In this document: in pieces, positions 18,259 to 26,622 of the stretch | How positions within the stretch are numbered: position 1 is the first letter of the stretch | How the letters are laid out: every line of letters begins with the position of its first letter | Assembly: GCF_013249045.1 (NCBI RefSeq) | Contig: NZ_JABRWP010000011.1 | Location: 57,763-121,762 of the forward strand | Reading direction: 5' to 3' | Length of the DNA stretch: 64,000 nucleotides | DNA from: Winogradskyella eckloniae | GTDB taxonomy: Bacteria > Bacteroidota > Bacteroidia > Flavobacteriales > Flavobacteriaceae | The notes under the pieces: generated by a model | Seen by the model: only the letters and a program-made list of their open reading frames with translations | The model's database searches: none | Told to the model about the DNA's origin: nothing | Position numbers and translations under genes: made by a program

Positions 18259-18735
18259 CTATTCAAACTCAATTAATAATGCATTTTTATCGACGGTGTC
18301 ACCTTGATTAATGGTGATGGATTTTATAACACCATCGCGAGGTGAGTTAATGACATTTTCCATTTTCATGGCTTCTAATATTAATAAAGCATCATTTTCT
18401 TTTACGTCTTGCCCTTCAGAAACATTAATTTCTAGTATTAATCCTGGCATGGGTGCATTAATAGTATCAATTTGCTTTGAGGCTCCGATTTCAAACCCTA
18501 AAGCTTCGATTTGTTGGTCTAGAGCGTCCTGGATGACAACGTTATACGTGCTGTTATTTACGTTAATACTGTAACTTTTCTTGTTGAAATTAGACTTTAT
18601 AATTTCAGCCTTAATGGATGTGTTATCATGAAGTATATGATACTTGTTTGTTGCTGTTTCTACACAATCTAGAGTGTCTAAATCAGCTTTTGATAGCTTA
18701 AAAGTATCCGTAGCGTTGACTTTTATTTTGTACAT
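18259..18735 (-). CDS. biotin carboxyl carrier protein of the acyl-CoA carboxylase
   Basis: A 158-residue carrier with a C-terminal biotinyl domain. The biotinylated lysine is Lys124 in EAMKMEN, and the APMPG motif lies about 30 residues before it. The N-terminal half is a less conserved segment also seen on PccA C-termini, so the gene looks like the detached carrier part of a PccA-type alpha subunit. It is first in the set carrier, accC, pccB, and ends one base before the accC start. Confidence 0.9.
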   Translation of the reverse strand: MYKIKVNATDTFKLSKADLDTLDCVETATNKYHILHDNTSIKAEIIKSNFNKKSYSINVNNSTYNVVIQDALDQQIEALGFEIGASKQIDTINAPMPGLILEINVSEGQDVKENDALLILEAMKMENVINSPRDGVIKSITINQGDTVDKNALLIEFE

Positions 18736-18872
18736 ACTCGGTGTTTATTTTATCGGATTGCTAAGTTATAACGAAAACATCAAATAAAATATAATTTTAT
18801 GTACGATATTTTGAGAATATCATAAATAATGTTATATATGGTATGTTCTTAAACGTACAGAGTGATGAATTG

Positions 18873-19547
18873 TTACGGCTTAAAATTTGAAATATCCTGA
18901 TGTTTTTTTATGGCCTTTTTAGAAAGAACAATGGCTACTGCGAGTGATATAAATGCGCCAATGGAAATTCCAGGAATAAAATTAATGAACAAGAAAAAAT
19001 CATAAGCACCATGAAAGAGTGTTGCTAACAATAGTCCAGTAACATTAAGAACTAATCGGTTGTTAGAAAATTTTGCTTTACCCATGTAATAGCCCATTAA
19101 TATCCCAAAAGTAGCATGTGCAGGTACTGCTGTGAATGCTCTAAGAATAGCGGTTTCATAGCCTCCATCTATAACGTACATAATGTTTTCTGTACACGCA
19201 AAACCCATAGATACCATGACGGCATAAATGATACCATCATAAGGTTCGTTAAATGCTTTTTTAGGCTGTGCAAAATATTTGACAATAGCGTATTTACTGA
19301 ATTCTTCAGATAAGGCAACCACGACAAAGGCCTGAATAAATTGTTGCCAAATACTAAATTGATCTGTGATAGGAATAAATCGGTTGGTAAAAAAGTATAA
19401 ACCAAATACAATAAGTATACTGATAATAGCGCCTAAAAGAAAACTAGAAATAAGTAGGCCTCTTGGTTCTTTCTCGTGTTTGTCTTGTACATAAATATAT
19501 AAAATGATACTAAAAACAGGTGCAACAGCTAATAACAATAAATTCAT
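18873..19547 (-). CDS. PrsW-family intramembrane metalloprotease
   Basis: A 224-residue membrane protein with about seven hydrophobic segments. The family motifs are present: EEFSKY around residue 80, the CTEN segment around 115, HATFGILMGYYMG, and HGAYDFF, giving the glutamates and histidines expected to hold zinc in the membrane. PrsW cuts an anti-sigma factor in Bacillus subtilis; no target can be named here. Its start overlaps the stop of the Nudix gene by 4 bp, so the two are translationally coupled. Confidence 0.85.
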   Translation of the reverse strand: MNLLLLAVAPVFSIILYIYVQDKHEKEPRGLLISSFLLGAIISILIVFGLYFFTNRFIPITDQFSIWQQFIQAFVVVALSEEFSKYAIVKYFAQPKKAFNEPYDGIIYAVMVSMGFACTENIMYVIDGGYETAILRAFTAVPAHATFGILMGYYMGKAKFSNNRLVLNVTGLLLATLFHGAYDFFLFINFIPGISIGAFISLAVAIVLSKKAIKKHQDISNFKP

Positions 19548-20101
19548 ATTTGATAATGTTCTTTTATAGCATTTAATATAAATTTATAATACGGCGTATT
19601 ACTAGTTACAAAATGAGAATTGGTTTTGCTGTGTTTTAGTAAGCTGTCAAATTCCGAAAAACTAACCAATTTAACGGCTTCAACTTCCTCTTCTTGTAGT
19701 GTTAAATCTTGTAAATCTATCTGTAATTTCGCCATAAAAACTTGATGAAACTCATTGTCTTGAATGGTGTTATTCGCGTAGCTTGTTTCGTGCAGAAAAA
19801 CACCAATTTGTTTAAAATCTGTCGGCTTCAGGTGTAGGCCAATTTCTTCTTGGGTTTCACGTATTGCTGCTTCAATAAATGTTTCACCAGCATCGATATG
19901 TCCTGCTACGGAGACGTCCCAAAGTAAAGGGTAGATAATTTTCTTATGAGAACGTTGTTGTAAAAGAATTTCTCCTGTAGACGTATATAGCCACAAATGA
20001 ATAGTATTGTGGTAAAGTCCGTTGGCATGAGCGACAGATTTTAAAGCCGTTTTTCCGGTTGGTTTGCCGTTTTTGTCTACAATGTCTAGAATCTCTTCCA
20101 T
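19544..20101 (-). CDS. Nudix hydrolase
   Basis: A 185-residue Nudix protein. The box runs from Gly67 to Leu89 with the full pattern GHIDAGE, seven residues, RETQEEIGL. The flanking parts (EILDIVDKNG, LLQQRSHKK, PLLWDVSVAGH) resemble the isopentenyl-diphosphate isomerase-like and YfcD-like branch. The substrate is not certain. It is followed by the PrsW gene with a 4-bp overlap and separated from the M42 peptidase gene by a strong terminator. Confidence 0.85.
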   Translation of the reverse strand: MEEILDIVDKNGKPTGKTALKSVAHANGLYHNTIHLWLYTSTGEILLQQRSHKKIIYPLLWDVSVAGHIDAGETFIEAAIRETQEEIGLHLKPTDFKQIGVFLHETSYANNTIQDNEFHQVFMAKLQIDLQDLTLQEEEVEAVKLVSFSEFDSLLKHSKTNSHFVTSNTPYYKFILNAIKEHYQI

Positions 20102-20103
20102 AT

Positions 20104-20143
20104 ATAAGAAAGACCTGCTAAGTGGGTCGCACCTAACAGGTCT
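20104..20143 (-). terminator. terminator after the M42 peptidase gene
   Basis: A 14-bp stem including two G-U pairs (20143-20130 with 20124-20111) encloses the loop CGACC and is followed on the minus strand by TTCTTATA. It lies 10 bases after the peptidase stop, so the Nudix-prsW pair probably has its own promoter or relies on read-through. Confidence 0.7.
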
Positions 20144-20152
20144 ATAATTATG

Positions 20153-21241
20153 TTATTTAAAATAACTGAATGTTTCACCGTCTTCTATTTTGAGCAAGGT
20201 TTCATAAATTAATCGGATAACATTTTCTACATCATCTTTATGTACCATTTCTACAGTGGTATGCATATATCGTAGTGGTAAAGATATTAAAGCAGAAGCG
20301 ACACCACCATTGCTGTACGCAAAAGCATCGGTATCTGTACCTGTCGCTCTAGATAAAGCAGCACGCTGAAATGGAATTTTCTTGTCTTCAGCGGTGTCGG
20401 TAATTAAATCGCGTAATTTTTGTTGTACGGCAGGCGCATAAGCCACAACCGGACCTTTTCCTATTTCGGCATAGCCTTGTACTTTTTGGTCTATCATAGG
20501 TGTTGTGGTATCATGCGTTACGTCAGTAACAATAGCCACATTGGGTTTAATGGTCTCCGTAATCATTTCAGCACCACGCAATCCTATTTCTTCTTGTACA
20601 GAATTTGTGATATATAAGCCAAATGGTAAGGTTTTTTTGTTTTCTTTGAGAAGACGTGCCACTTCGGCAATCATAAATCCTCCCATTCGGTTATCTAAAG
20701 CTCTACATACAAATTTGTCTTTGTTTAAAATGTGAAATTCATCCGGATACGTAATAACGCAACCAACGTGAACGCCCATTTTTTCTACTTCGTCCTTATC
20801 TTTTGCTCCAATATCTATGCAAATATTATCGGGTTTTGGCGCCTGCTCTTTTGCTCGGTTTCTCGTATGGATTGCTGGCCAACCAAACACTCCTTTTACA
20901 ATGCCTTTTTTAGTATGGATATTGACAATTTTACTCGGTGCAATTTGGTGGTCACTTCCGCCATTTCTTATTACATACAATAAACCATTGTCTGAAATGT
21001 AGTTTACATACCAAGAAATTTCATCAGCATGTCCTTCTATTACAACTTTATATTTTGCTTTCGGATTAATAACCGCTACTGCTGTACCATACGTGTCTGT
21101 GATAAACTCATCGACATACGGTTTTAAATAATCCATCCAAATTTTTTGCCCTTCCCACTCATAACCTGTAGGTGAGGCATTGTTTAAGTATTTTTCTAAA
21201 AAGTTGATCGACTTTTTATTCAATAATTGTTTTTTAGCCAT
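20153..21241 (-). CDS. M42 family metallopeptidase (aminopeptidase)
   Basis: A 362-residue cytoplasmic two-metal aminopeptidase of the glutamyl aminopeptidase/TET type. The metal ligands and catalytic residues follow the family order: His and Asp in EGHADEISW, Asp in CRALDNRMGG, the catalytic glutamate pair in VQEEIGLRGA, Asp in VTDVTHDT, and His in RYMHTTVEMVHKDDVE. M42 enzymes usually form dodecamers that trim peptides. The gene stands alone between terminators. Confidence 0.9.
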   Translation of the reverse strand: MAKKQLLNKKSINFLEKYLNNASPTGYEWEGQKIWMDYLKPYVDEFITDTYGTAVAVINPKAKYKVVIEGHADEISWYVNYISDNGLLYVIRNGGSDHQIAPSKIVNIHTKKGIVKGVFGWPAIHTRNRAKEQAPKPDNICIDIGAKDKDEVEKMGVHVGCVITYPDEFHILNKDKFVCRALDNRMGGFMIAEVARLLKENKKTLPFGLYITNSVQEEIGLRGAEMITETIKPNVAIVTDVTHDTTTPMIDQKVQGYAEIGKGPVVAYAPAVQQKLRDLITDTAEDKKIPFQRAALSRATGTDTDAFAYSNGGVASALISLPLRYMHTTVEMVHKDDVENVIRLIYETLLKIEDGETFSYFK

Positions 21242-21366
21242 TCGATTTAATTTTCCTTAAAAATAATAATATTAATACGAATTTAAGGTTATAGATTGTA
21301 AATATTACTAATTTTGAATAGGTTTAAAATTACACTTATGGTATGATTTTAGCATAGAATAAAAGG

Positions 21367-22086
21367 ATGAAGATTTTTATATACATAGCCCTATGTTTTT
21401 CTGCGGTCTTATCTGCGCAAGTAACACCTGTAGAACAAGAACAAGATTCTACGGAAGTGCAATACATGATTATTGAAGGCGACTCTGTGCCTGTAACGTC
21501 TGTGGAGTTAAAGGAAGTGTTGGTTTTACCAAATTTAAATTTTGATGATAAAGCCGCGCGAATACGTTATATTATTCTTAGACGTAAAACCTTAAAAGTG
21601 TATCCATATGCGAAGCTCGCAGCAGAACGCTTAGAAGCATTGCAAGCACGTTTAAACGAATTAGAACGAAAACGTGATAAAAAACGCTACGCTAAAATTA
21701 TTCAGAAATATATTGAAGATGAATTTTCTGCGGAGTTAAAAAAATTGACAAAAACAGAAGGGCAGATTTTAGTAAAATTAATACATAGGCAAACTGGCCA
21801 AACCGCTTTTGATTTAATAAAAGAACTGCGCAGTGGTTGGCGAGCCTTTTGGTTTAATAGTACAGCAAGCTTATTTGATATCTCTTTAAAGAAAGAATTT
21901 AGTCCTATTAATGAAGAGGAAGATTATTTAATAGAAGATATTTTACAACGTGCTTTTCAGAACGAACGACTAAAAAGACAAGAGCCTGCGTTTGATATAG
22001 ATTTTTATGCTTGTGTATCTAAATGGTCTAAAGGAAAGAAATTAGATACTAAAAACTATAATGTAAAGGATGCGACTTCAAACTAA
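21367..22086 (+). CDS. DUF4294 protein, exported
   Basis: A 239-residue Bacteroidota protein of unknown function with a signal peptide (KIFIYIALCFSAVLSAQ). It has a long charged helical middle (LAAERLEALQARLNELERKRDKKR) that may be coiled coil, then the conserved LIHRQTGQTAFDLIKELRSGWRAFWFN segment that marks the family. The 3' end overlaps the hemolysin III gene by 17 bases, so both are read from one message. Confidence 0.75.
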   Translation: MKIFIYIALCFSAVLSAQVTPVEQEQDSTEVQYMIIEGDSVPVTSVELKEVLVLPNLNFDDKAARIRYIILRRKTLKVYPYAKLAAERLEALQARLNELERKRDKKRYAKIIQKYIEDEFSAELKKLTKTEGQILVKLIHRQTGQTAFDLIKELRSGWRAFWFNSTASLFDISLKKEFSPINEEEDYLIEDILQRAFQNERLKRQEPAFDIDFYACVSKWSKGKKLDTKNYNVKDATSN

Positions 22087-22696
22087 GCTAGAAGAACAAT
22101 TAAACACTTGGACACATGGTTTAGGTGCGTTTTTGGGTTTGTTAGCATTACTTTTTCTAATTGTGAAAACCGACCATACACAACCTTGGCATCTATTTAG
22201 TGTTATAGTATATGGTTTGTCGATTATTATTTTATTTACAGCATCAACATGTTATCATGCTGTTGAAAATGAAAAGAAAAAACACCGCTTTAGAATCGTA
22301 GATCATATTAGTATATATCTGCTCATTGCAGGTACTTATACACCAGTGTTACTTATTTCTTTGCCCAATAGTTTGGGATGGACACTGTTTTGGCTGGTTT
22401 GGGGAATTGCCCTATTTGGTGTGATTTTAAAACTATTTTTTACAGGTAAGTTTGAGCTATTTTCTACCTTATTATATTTAGTAATGGGTTGGTTAATTGT
22501 ATTTGATTTTTCTAATGTATCAAAAGCCATAGGACAAGAAGGGGTTTTTTGGCTGTTTGCAGGCGGTTTATTCTATACCGTTGGAATCATTTTTTATGCT
22601 ATTCAAAAGATTCCATTTAATCATGTTATTTGGCATTTATTTGTGCTTGCAGGCGCTATTAGTCATTTTTTGATGATTTACTTATATGTTATATGA
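22070..22696 (+). CDS. hemolysin III (TrhA/PAQR) family membrane protein
   Basis: A 208-residue protein with seven predicted membrane segments. The conserved histidines of the PAQR/hemolysin III fold are present in TCYHA near the first helices, in VDHISIYLLIAGTYTP, and in NHVIWHLFVLAGAISHF near the end; they probably bind zinc. Bacterial relatives are linked to membrane energetics and lipid homeostasis; the haemolysin name is historical. The ATG lies inside the end of the DUF4294 gene. Confidence 0.85.
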   Translation: MRLQTKLEEQLNTWTHGLGAFLGLLALLFLIVKTDHTQPWHLFSVIVYGLSIIILFTASTCYHAVENEKKKHRFRIVDHISIYLLIAGTYTPVLLISLPNSLGWTLFWLVWGIALFGVILKLFFTGKFELFSTLLYLVMGWLIVFDFSNVSKAIGQEGVFWLFAGGLFYTVGIIFYAIQKIPFNHVIWHLFVLAGAISHFLMIYLYVI

Positions 22697-22697
22697 T

Positions 22698-23483
22698 CTA
22701 TTCATTGATGCTTACAAGAATGGCATCGATTTCACTATGAACGCGTCTTAGGTCTTCGTCATAATTATCGGTATCATACGTTATTGCTTTTTTAAACAAT
22801 TTAAACGCTTCAATTCTTAATTCTGAATAGGTTAGTAATTTTTCATTACGTTCAATGTATGCTTTGGGTAAGTCTTTAATGGTGTTAGTTTTGTGTATGA
22901 TTGCAATATTGGCTTCCCATTTTGGAATGCTAATCTTGTCGATTTCGTTAATGAGATACGCATTGTTCTTTGTTTCTAAATGCTGATAGAAAAGCAGAGA
23001 GGCTTTTTCGTTTTTAGAAAATTCTTCAAACGCAGCGTCATAAGTAGTATTGGTTTTTTCTGGTAGGCTAAAAAATATGACTAGTGTAACGCTACTAATT
23101 ATGATTAAAGCAATGACACCAATGCCAGCAGCGCGCCATCCGGAATAAAAACTATTGTTTTGTTCTAAGTGTTTGTGCAATATAGCGCCATGAATTTTAT
23201 CTACTATTAAATAGGTTAGACCTGTATAAGCTGCAGGAATAAGCATTCTAGGAATTTTATTGATGATATCATCTGGCAATAAAACCATACTTACAAATAT
23301 AAAAATAGTAGCAGCAATAGAAATAACTAGAGCTTTATTTCCTTTTTCTGGTTCGTTTAAGGCTTTGTAGTTCTCTTTTATTAGATATCCAGCGGCTAGT
23401 GGACTCCCTATAAAACTAGCAATGCCAATGGTTCTTTGAGAATATAATTTTATATGTTTAGTAGGATTGGTTGGGTCAAGCAT
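22698..23483 (-). CDS. uncharacterised membrane protein
   Basis: No family was recognised. The 261-residue protein has hydrophobic segments near residues 20-34, 48-67, 79-95 and 117-138, then a mostly helical soluble part of about 120 residues without cysteines. The soluble part ends in an acidic DDTDNYDEDLRRVHSEID-like stretch. The layout, four membrane helices and a helical domain, suggests a membrane-anchored sensor or scaffold, but nothing shows a reaction. It converges on the hemolysin III gene with one base between them. Confidence 0.6.
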   Translation of the reverse strand: MLDPTNPTKHIKLYSQRTIGIASFIGSPLAAGYLIKENYKALNEPEKGNKALVISIAATIFIFVSMVLLPDDIINKIPRMLIPAAYTGLTYLIVDKIHGAILHKHLEQNNSFYSGWRAAGIGVIALIIISSVTLVIFFSLPEKTNTTYDAAFEEFSKNEKASLLFYQHLETKNNAYLINEIDKISIPKWEANIAIIHKTNTIKDLPKAYIERNEKLLTYSELRIEAFKLFKKAITYDTDNYDEDLRRVHSEIDAILVSINE

Positions 23484-23600
23484 ATATGGATCTTAATTTT
23501 TTTCAAGAATTTAGGTAAGGTTTAGATCATCTAAAAGCCATTAAGGTAGTAAATGTAGTCTTTTATTTCAGAAGGATACGATTATAAATTATGGCTTTAT

Positions 23601-24371
23601 TTAAAAATCTGTAGTTAAATCTTCATATAGGACAGGATTGGCTGTTTCTTCTACATTACCGAGATAGTTTTTACCTCGTAATTTTTCTACAGTGTGGGCT
23701 TTTAAGTCCTCAAAGGTGTAAGATTTTAAAAGATTTTGAAGACGAGAGGCATCGCGCATATCATTTTCAGAATGCAACCATTGCTCCTCTAAGTCATCAG
23801 TTAAAATAAAGGGCATTCGTGGTTCTTTAATTTTTGGATTGTTATGAATTTTAGACATTAAAGAATTTCCCTTGGTGGTAACGATAGAGAAAGTATTTAA
23901 TTTTCCACCATGTTCTGGGTTTATCCATTCGCTCCACAGACCAGCTAAAGCCATTGATTTATGGTTATGCCTTTGAATAAAAAAGGGATATACTTTTTTG
24001 TTGTATTGATGGTGTTCAAAAAAACCATCGATATAAATTAGGCATCTTTTATGAAGTGCAGAGGCTTTAAAGGATGGTTTTTCAAAAATAGTTTCTGCGC
24101 GTGCATTTAATGTGCTATTCCAGGTTTTTTGCTGTTGTTCTTGGTTTTTTACCCAATGTGGTACTAATCCCCAAGTAGCAACTTTAGGGAACTCTGGCGC
24201 GTCACTTGTATATATTAATAGTTCAGGATGTGAAAATCCTGAAGCATGAAAAAGCGGTAGATCAGTAAATGGTATTAGGTTTTCAAGAATTTCTGTAACC
24301 GCAGATAGATCGCCTTTACGTTCAGCTCTTTTTAATTGGGTTTCTATACTTGCTTTAATATCATAACACAT
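23601..24371 (-). CDS. SRAP-domain protein (HMCES/YedK), abasic-site DNA-protein crosslinker
   Basis: Forms a stable thiazolidine link with abasic sites in single-stranded DNA, protecting them during replication. The catalytic Cys2 follows the initiator methionine (MCYDI). Other conserved parts are the NARAET segment, the DGFFEH motif with its active-site glutamate, and HNNPKIKEPRMP with the active-site histidine. The length of 256 residues fits. It stands alone, facing away from crtY. Confidence 0.9.
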   Translation of the reverse strand: MCYDIKASIETQLKRAERKGDLSAVTEILENLIPFTDLPLFHASGFSHPELLIYTSDAPEFPKVATWGLVPHWVKNQEQQQKTWNSTLNARAETIFEKPSFKASALHKRCLIYIDGFFEHHQYNKKVYPFFIQRHNHKSMALAGLWSEWINPEHGGKLNTFSIVTTKGNSLMSKIHNNPKIKEPRMPFILTDDLEEQWLHSENDMRDASRLQNLLKSYTFEDLKAHTVEKLRGKNYLGNVEETANPVLYEDLTTDF

Positions 24372-24510
24372 TTTAATTCGGTTTAAAAATTTAGTTCGCC
24401 AACCAATAAAATAGCATTTTGGAGAATAATATACCTCAAATAAGTTAAATTTAGTAGCAATTAATGATAATTAAATGGTTTAATTTTACAATAATATTTA
24501 TCTCAAAGAC

Positions 24511-25653
24511 TTGGTAACATACGATTATATTATTTTAGGCGCAGGAGCATCGGGTTTGCTATTGGCTTATCGCATGGCAAATGATGCTTTCTTTGATGAT
24601 AAGTCGATTTTAATTATTGATAAAATTAAAGACAAAGGTAATGATAGAACCTGGTGTTACTGGGAAGAAGGTTCTGGTGAATGGGATCATTTATTAGCTA
24701 AAGCTTGGCCAAACGTTTACTTTGGTAGTGATGCTTTTTCTAAAACCATACCAATAGCGCCTTACACCTATAAAATGCTTAGAAGTGAAACGTTTTATAA
24801 GGCCTTATGGAAACGGCTTCAAAAGACAACGCATATCACTTTTGTTGAGGATGATGTTCTAAGTTTTTCAGAATTAAATGATGGTGTACAGGTTGTTGCA
24901 AAGAATGACCATTTTAAAGGTTTAAAATTATGTAATAGTTTGCCTAATTCTGAGCTGTATACGTCACAACAGAAATACCCACTTATTCATCAGCATTTTG
25001 TGGGATGGTTTGTAGACGTTGAAGACGATACGTTTGATGATACTACAGCTACATTTATGGATTTTTCTGTCCCTCAAAACGGAAACACACGCTTTATGTA
25101 TGTTTTACCGCTTCATAAAAAGCGAGCGTTGTTCGAATATACTTTGTTTTCAAAACAGGTGTTGCCTTTAACAGAATACGAAAATAGTATAAAGGCTTAT
25201 TTAGAGCACAAAGGCATATACAATTATAAGATTACGGAAAAAGAAAAAGGAAACATTCCTATGACCGCTTTTAAGTTTTCTAATTTAAACTCTAAACATA
25301 TTTTAAATATAGGAACAGCTGGTGGATGGACCAAAGCAAGTACGGGTTATACTTTTAATAGTACATCAAAAAAAACGAAAGAAGTGGTCTCTTTTTTAAA
25401 GTTAGAAAATGATCTGTCTAAGTTTCATAAAAAAACTAAATTCTGGTTTTATGATCTTATTTTTTTAGATGTTTTAGCCAATTATAATGAAGAAGGAGCT
25501 GCGTTATTTAGTTCTATGTTTAAGAAAGTAAATATCAAAACCATATTTAAATTTTTGGATGAAGAATCAACATGGTTAGATGATTTAAAAATCATTTTGT
25601 CTGTACCGCCTCAACGCTTCATACAGTCTGTATTTAAACGGTTTTTATCGTAA
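24511..25653 (+). CDS. crtY: lycopene beta-cyclase
   Basis: Cyclises lycopene to beta-carotene at the membrane, with FAD/NAD(P)H. The 380-residue protein has an N-terminal dinucleotide fold (YDYIILGAGASGLLLAYRM), the family motif DRTWCYWE, and the central FMDFSVPQ and EYTLFS segments. The start must be TTG at 24511: an in-frame stop lies at 24481, no ATG or GTG occurs between, and the fold begins three codons later. It is separated from the crtZ-crtB-crtI cluster by 14 kb, which it complements. Confidence 0.9.
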   Translation: MVTYDYIILGAGASGLLLAYRMANDAFFDDKSILIIDKIKDKGNDRTWCYWEEGSGEWDHLLAKAWPNVYFGSDAFSKTIPIAPYTYKMLRSETFYKALWKRLQKTTHITFVEDDVLSFSELNDGVQVVAKNDHFKGLKLCNSLPNSELYTSQQKYPLIHQHFVGWFVDVEDDTFDDTTATFMDFSVPQNGNTRFMYVLPLHKKRALFEYTLFSKQVLPLTEYENSIKAYLEHKGIYNYKITEKEKGNIPMTAFKFSNLNSKHILNIGTAGGWTKASTGYTFNSTSKKTKEVVSFLKLENDLSKFHKKTKFWFYDLIFLDVLANYNEEGAALFSSMFKKVNIKTIFKFLDEESTWLDDLKIILSVPPQRFIQSVFKRFLS

Positions 25654-25656
25654 AAA

Positions 25657-25896
25657 TTAATTTGACGAATATACCTGTCCGCGATGCGGTTTTAAGGCAT
25701 CTCTAATAGGTTTCATTTCAGATTCTAGAACAACCAAATAGGCTAAACTATGCATGTCGCTAATGGTTTCTGTATCAATAATAGAAATATCTAATTGATT
25801 TAGAGCAACGTATTCTTTTAAATGCACAACATGGTGTTCTGCCGTTTTTTGAGCAACAGATCCTTTAAAATCCCAAATCAATTTTAATTGCCTCAT
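25657..25896 (-). CDS. small conserved-looking protein of unknown function
   Basis: A 79-residue protein, no family recognised. It starts RQLKLIWDFKG, has a histidine cluster EHHVVHLKEY, and an ISDMHSLAYLVV segment. It is converging with crtY (3 bases apart) and lies 15 bases downstream of the SRPBCC gene, with which it is probably co-transcribed. Confidence 0.6.
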   Translation of the reverse strand: MRQLKLIWDFKGSVAQKTAEHHVVHLKEYVALNQLDISIIDTETISDMHSLAYLVVLESEMKPIRDALKPHRGQVYSSN

Positions 25897-25911
25897 ATTT
25901 TCTAATTGAAT

Positions 25912-26370
25912 TTAAGCAGATTTTAGAATAGAAGTTCCGTTTTCTACAAAGTTTTTAAAATTTCTCAAATAGGTTTGCGTTTGTTTTTTAAAAGCACTTG
26001 GCATTAAAAATAACATGGCACTCATTTTAAAATTTGTAGGCTGAAACTCATTAATGGAAATCCATTTTGTATAATTATCTTCTGTAGTCTTAAAATAATT
26101 TTCCTGAATATTTCTAACACCTACAGTTGTATAAGAGGCATGAAACTCATTTGGGAAGTTTTGTTTCGTAACGGTTTCAATGATTTCCATGTGACGTTTA
26201 CCAAAACAATAGTTCAACTTCATGGTCGCTCCTAATTCATTTGGAGTGCCAGAAATATGTTCGGTACTTACCAAGCCATCTTGCCAATGTTTAAGATTCT
26301 CCGTAGAGTCGAGTTTCTTAATAACTTCTGAAATTGGTTTCTTTATAAGAATTTCAGTGGTGTATTGCAT
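25912..26370 (-). CDS. SRPBCC family protein
   Basis: A 152-residue START/Bet v1-like fold: the typical opening ILIKKPISEVIKKLDSTENLKHWQDGL is followed by a beta-rich middle (LGATMKLNYCFG) and a C-terminal amphipathic helix. Such proteins bind hydrophobic ligands or act in general stress; nothing indicates the ligand. Confidence 0.7.
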   Translation of the reverse strand: MQYTTEILIKKPISEVIKKLDSTENLKHWQDGLVSTEHISGTPNELGATMKLNYCFGKRHMEIIETVTKQNFPNEFHASYTTVGVRNIQENYFKTTEDNYTKWISINEFQPTNFKMSAMLFLMPSAFKKQTQTYLRNFKNFVENGTSILKSA

Positions 26371-26540
26371 TACGAGGGATTTTAAACAAATTTAAGAAAA
26401 GTGTTCACAATTATTAGGACTAATCGACGTTCTTATTGTTTTTATTGTTAAAATCAACGTTAAACTTTAAGAGATGTTAAACTAGTATGATTTTTACTAC
26501 GAAATTAGCAATTATAGTGCAATATTGCGTTTTATTCATC

Positions 26541-26570
26541 TTGCTAAATAACCTATTTATGTTATTTTTG
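26541..26570 (+). promoter_or_regulatory. promoter of the PpiC-SurA cluster
   Basis: TTG at 26541-26543 and TATTTTTG at 26563-26570 are exactly 19 bases apart, a perfect match to the Bacteroidota promoter pattern. The first gene starts 53 bases downstream. Confidence 0.75.
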
Positions 26571-26622
26571 CTGAGTTTGAAAAAAAATAATGCATAAAAA
26601 ATCTGATTAAAGATAAAATTAC

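Noticed and set aside
18258..18272. Upstream ATG as the start of accC
   Set aside because: It would overlap the carrier gene and add five residues before the family-typical MKKLLVANRGEIA.
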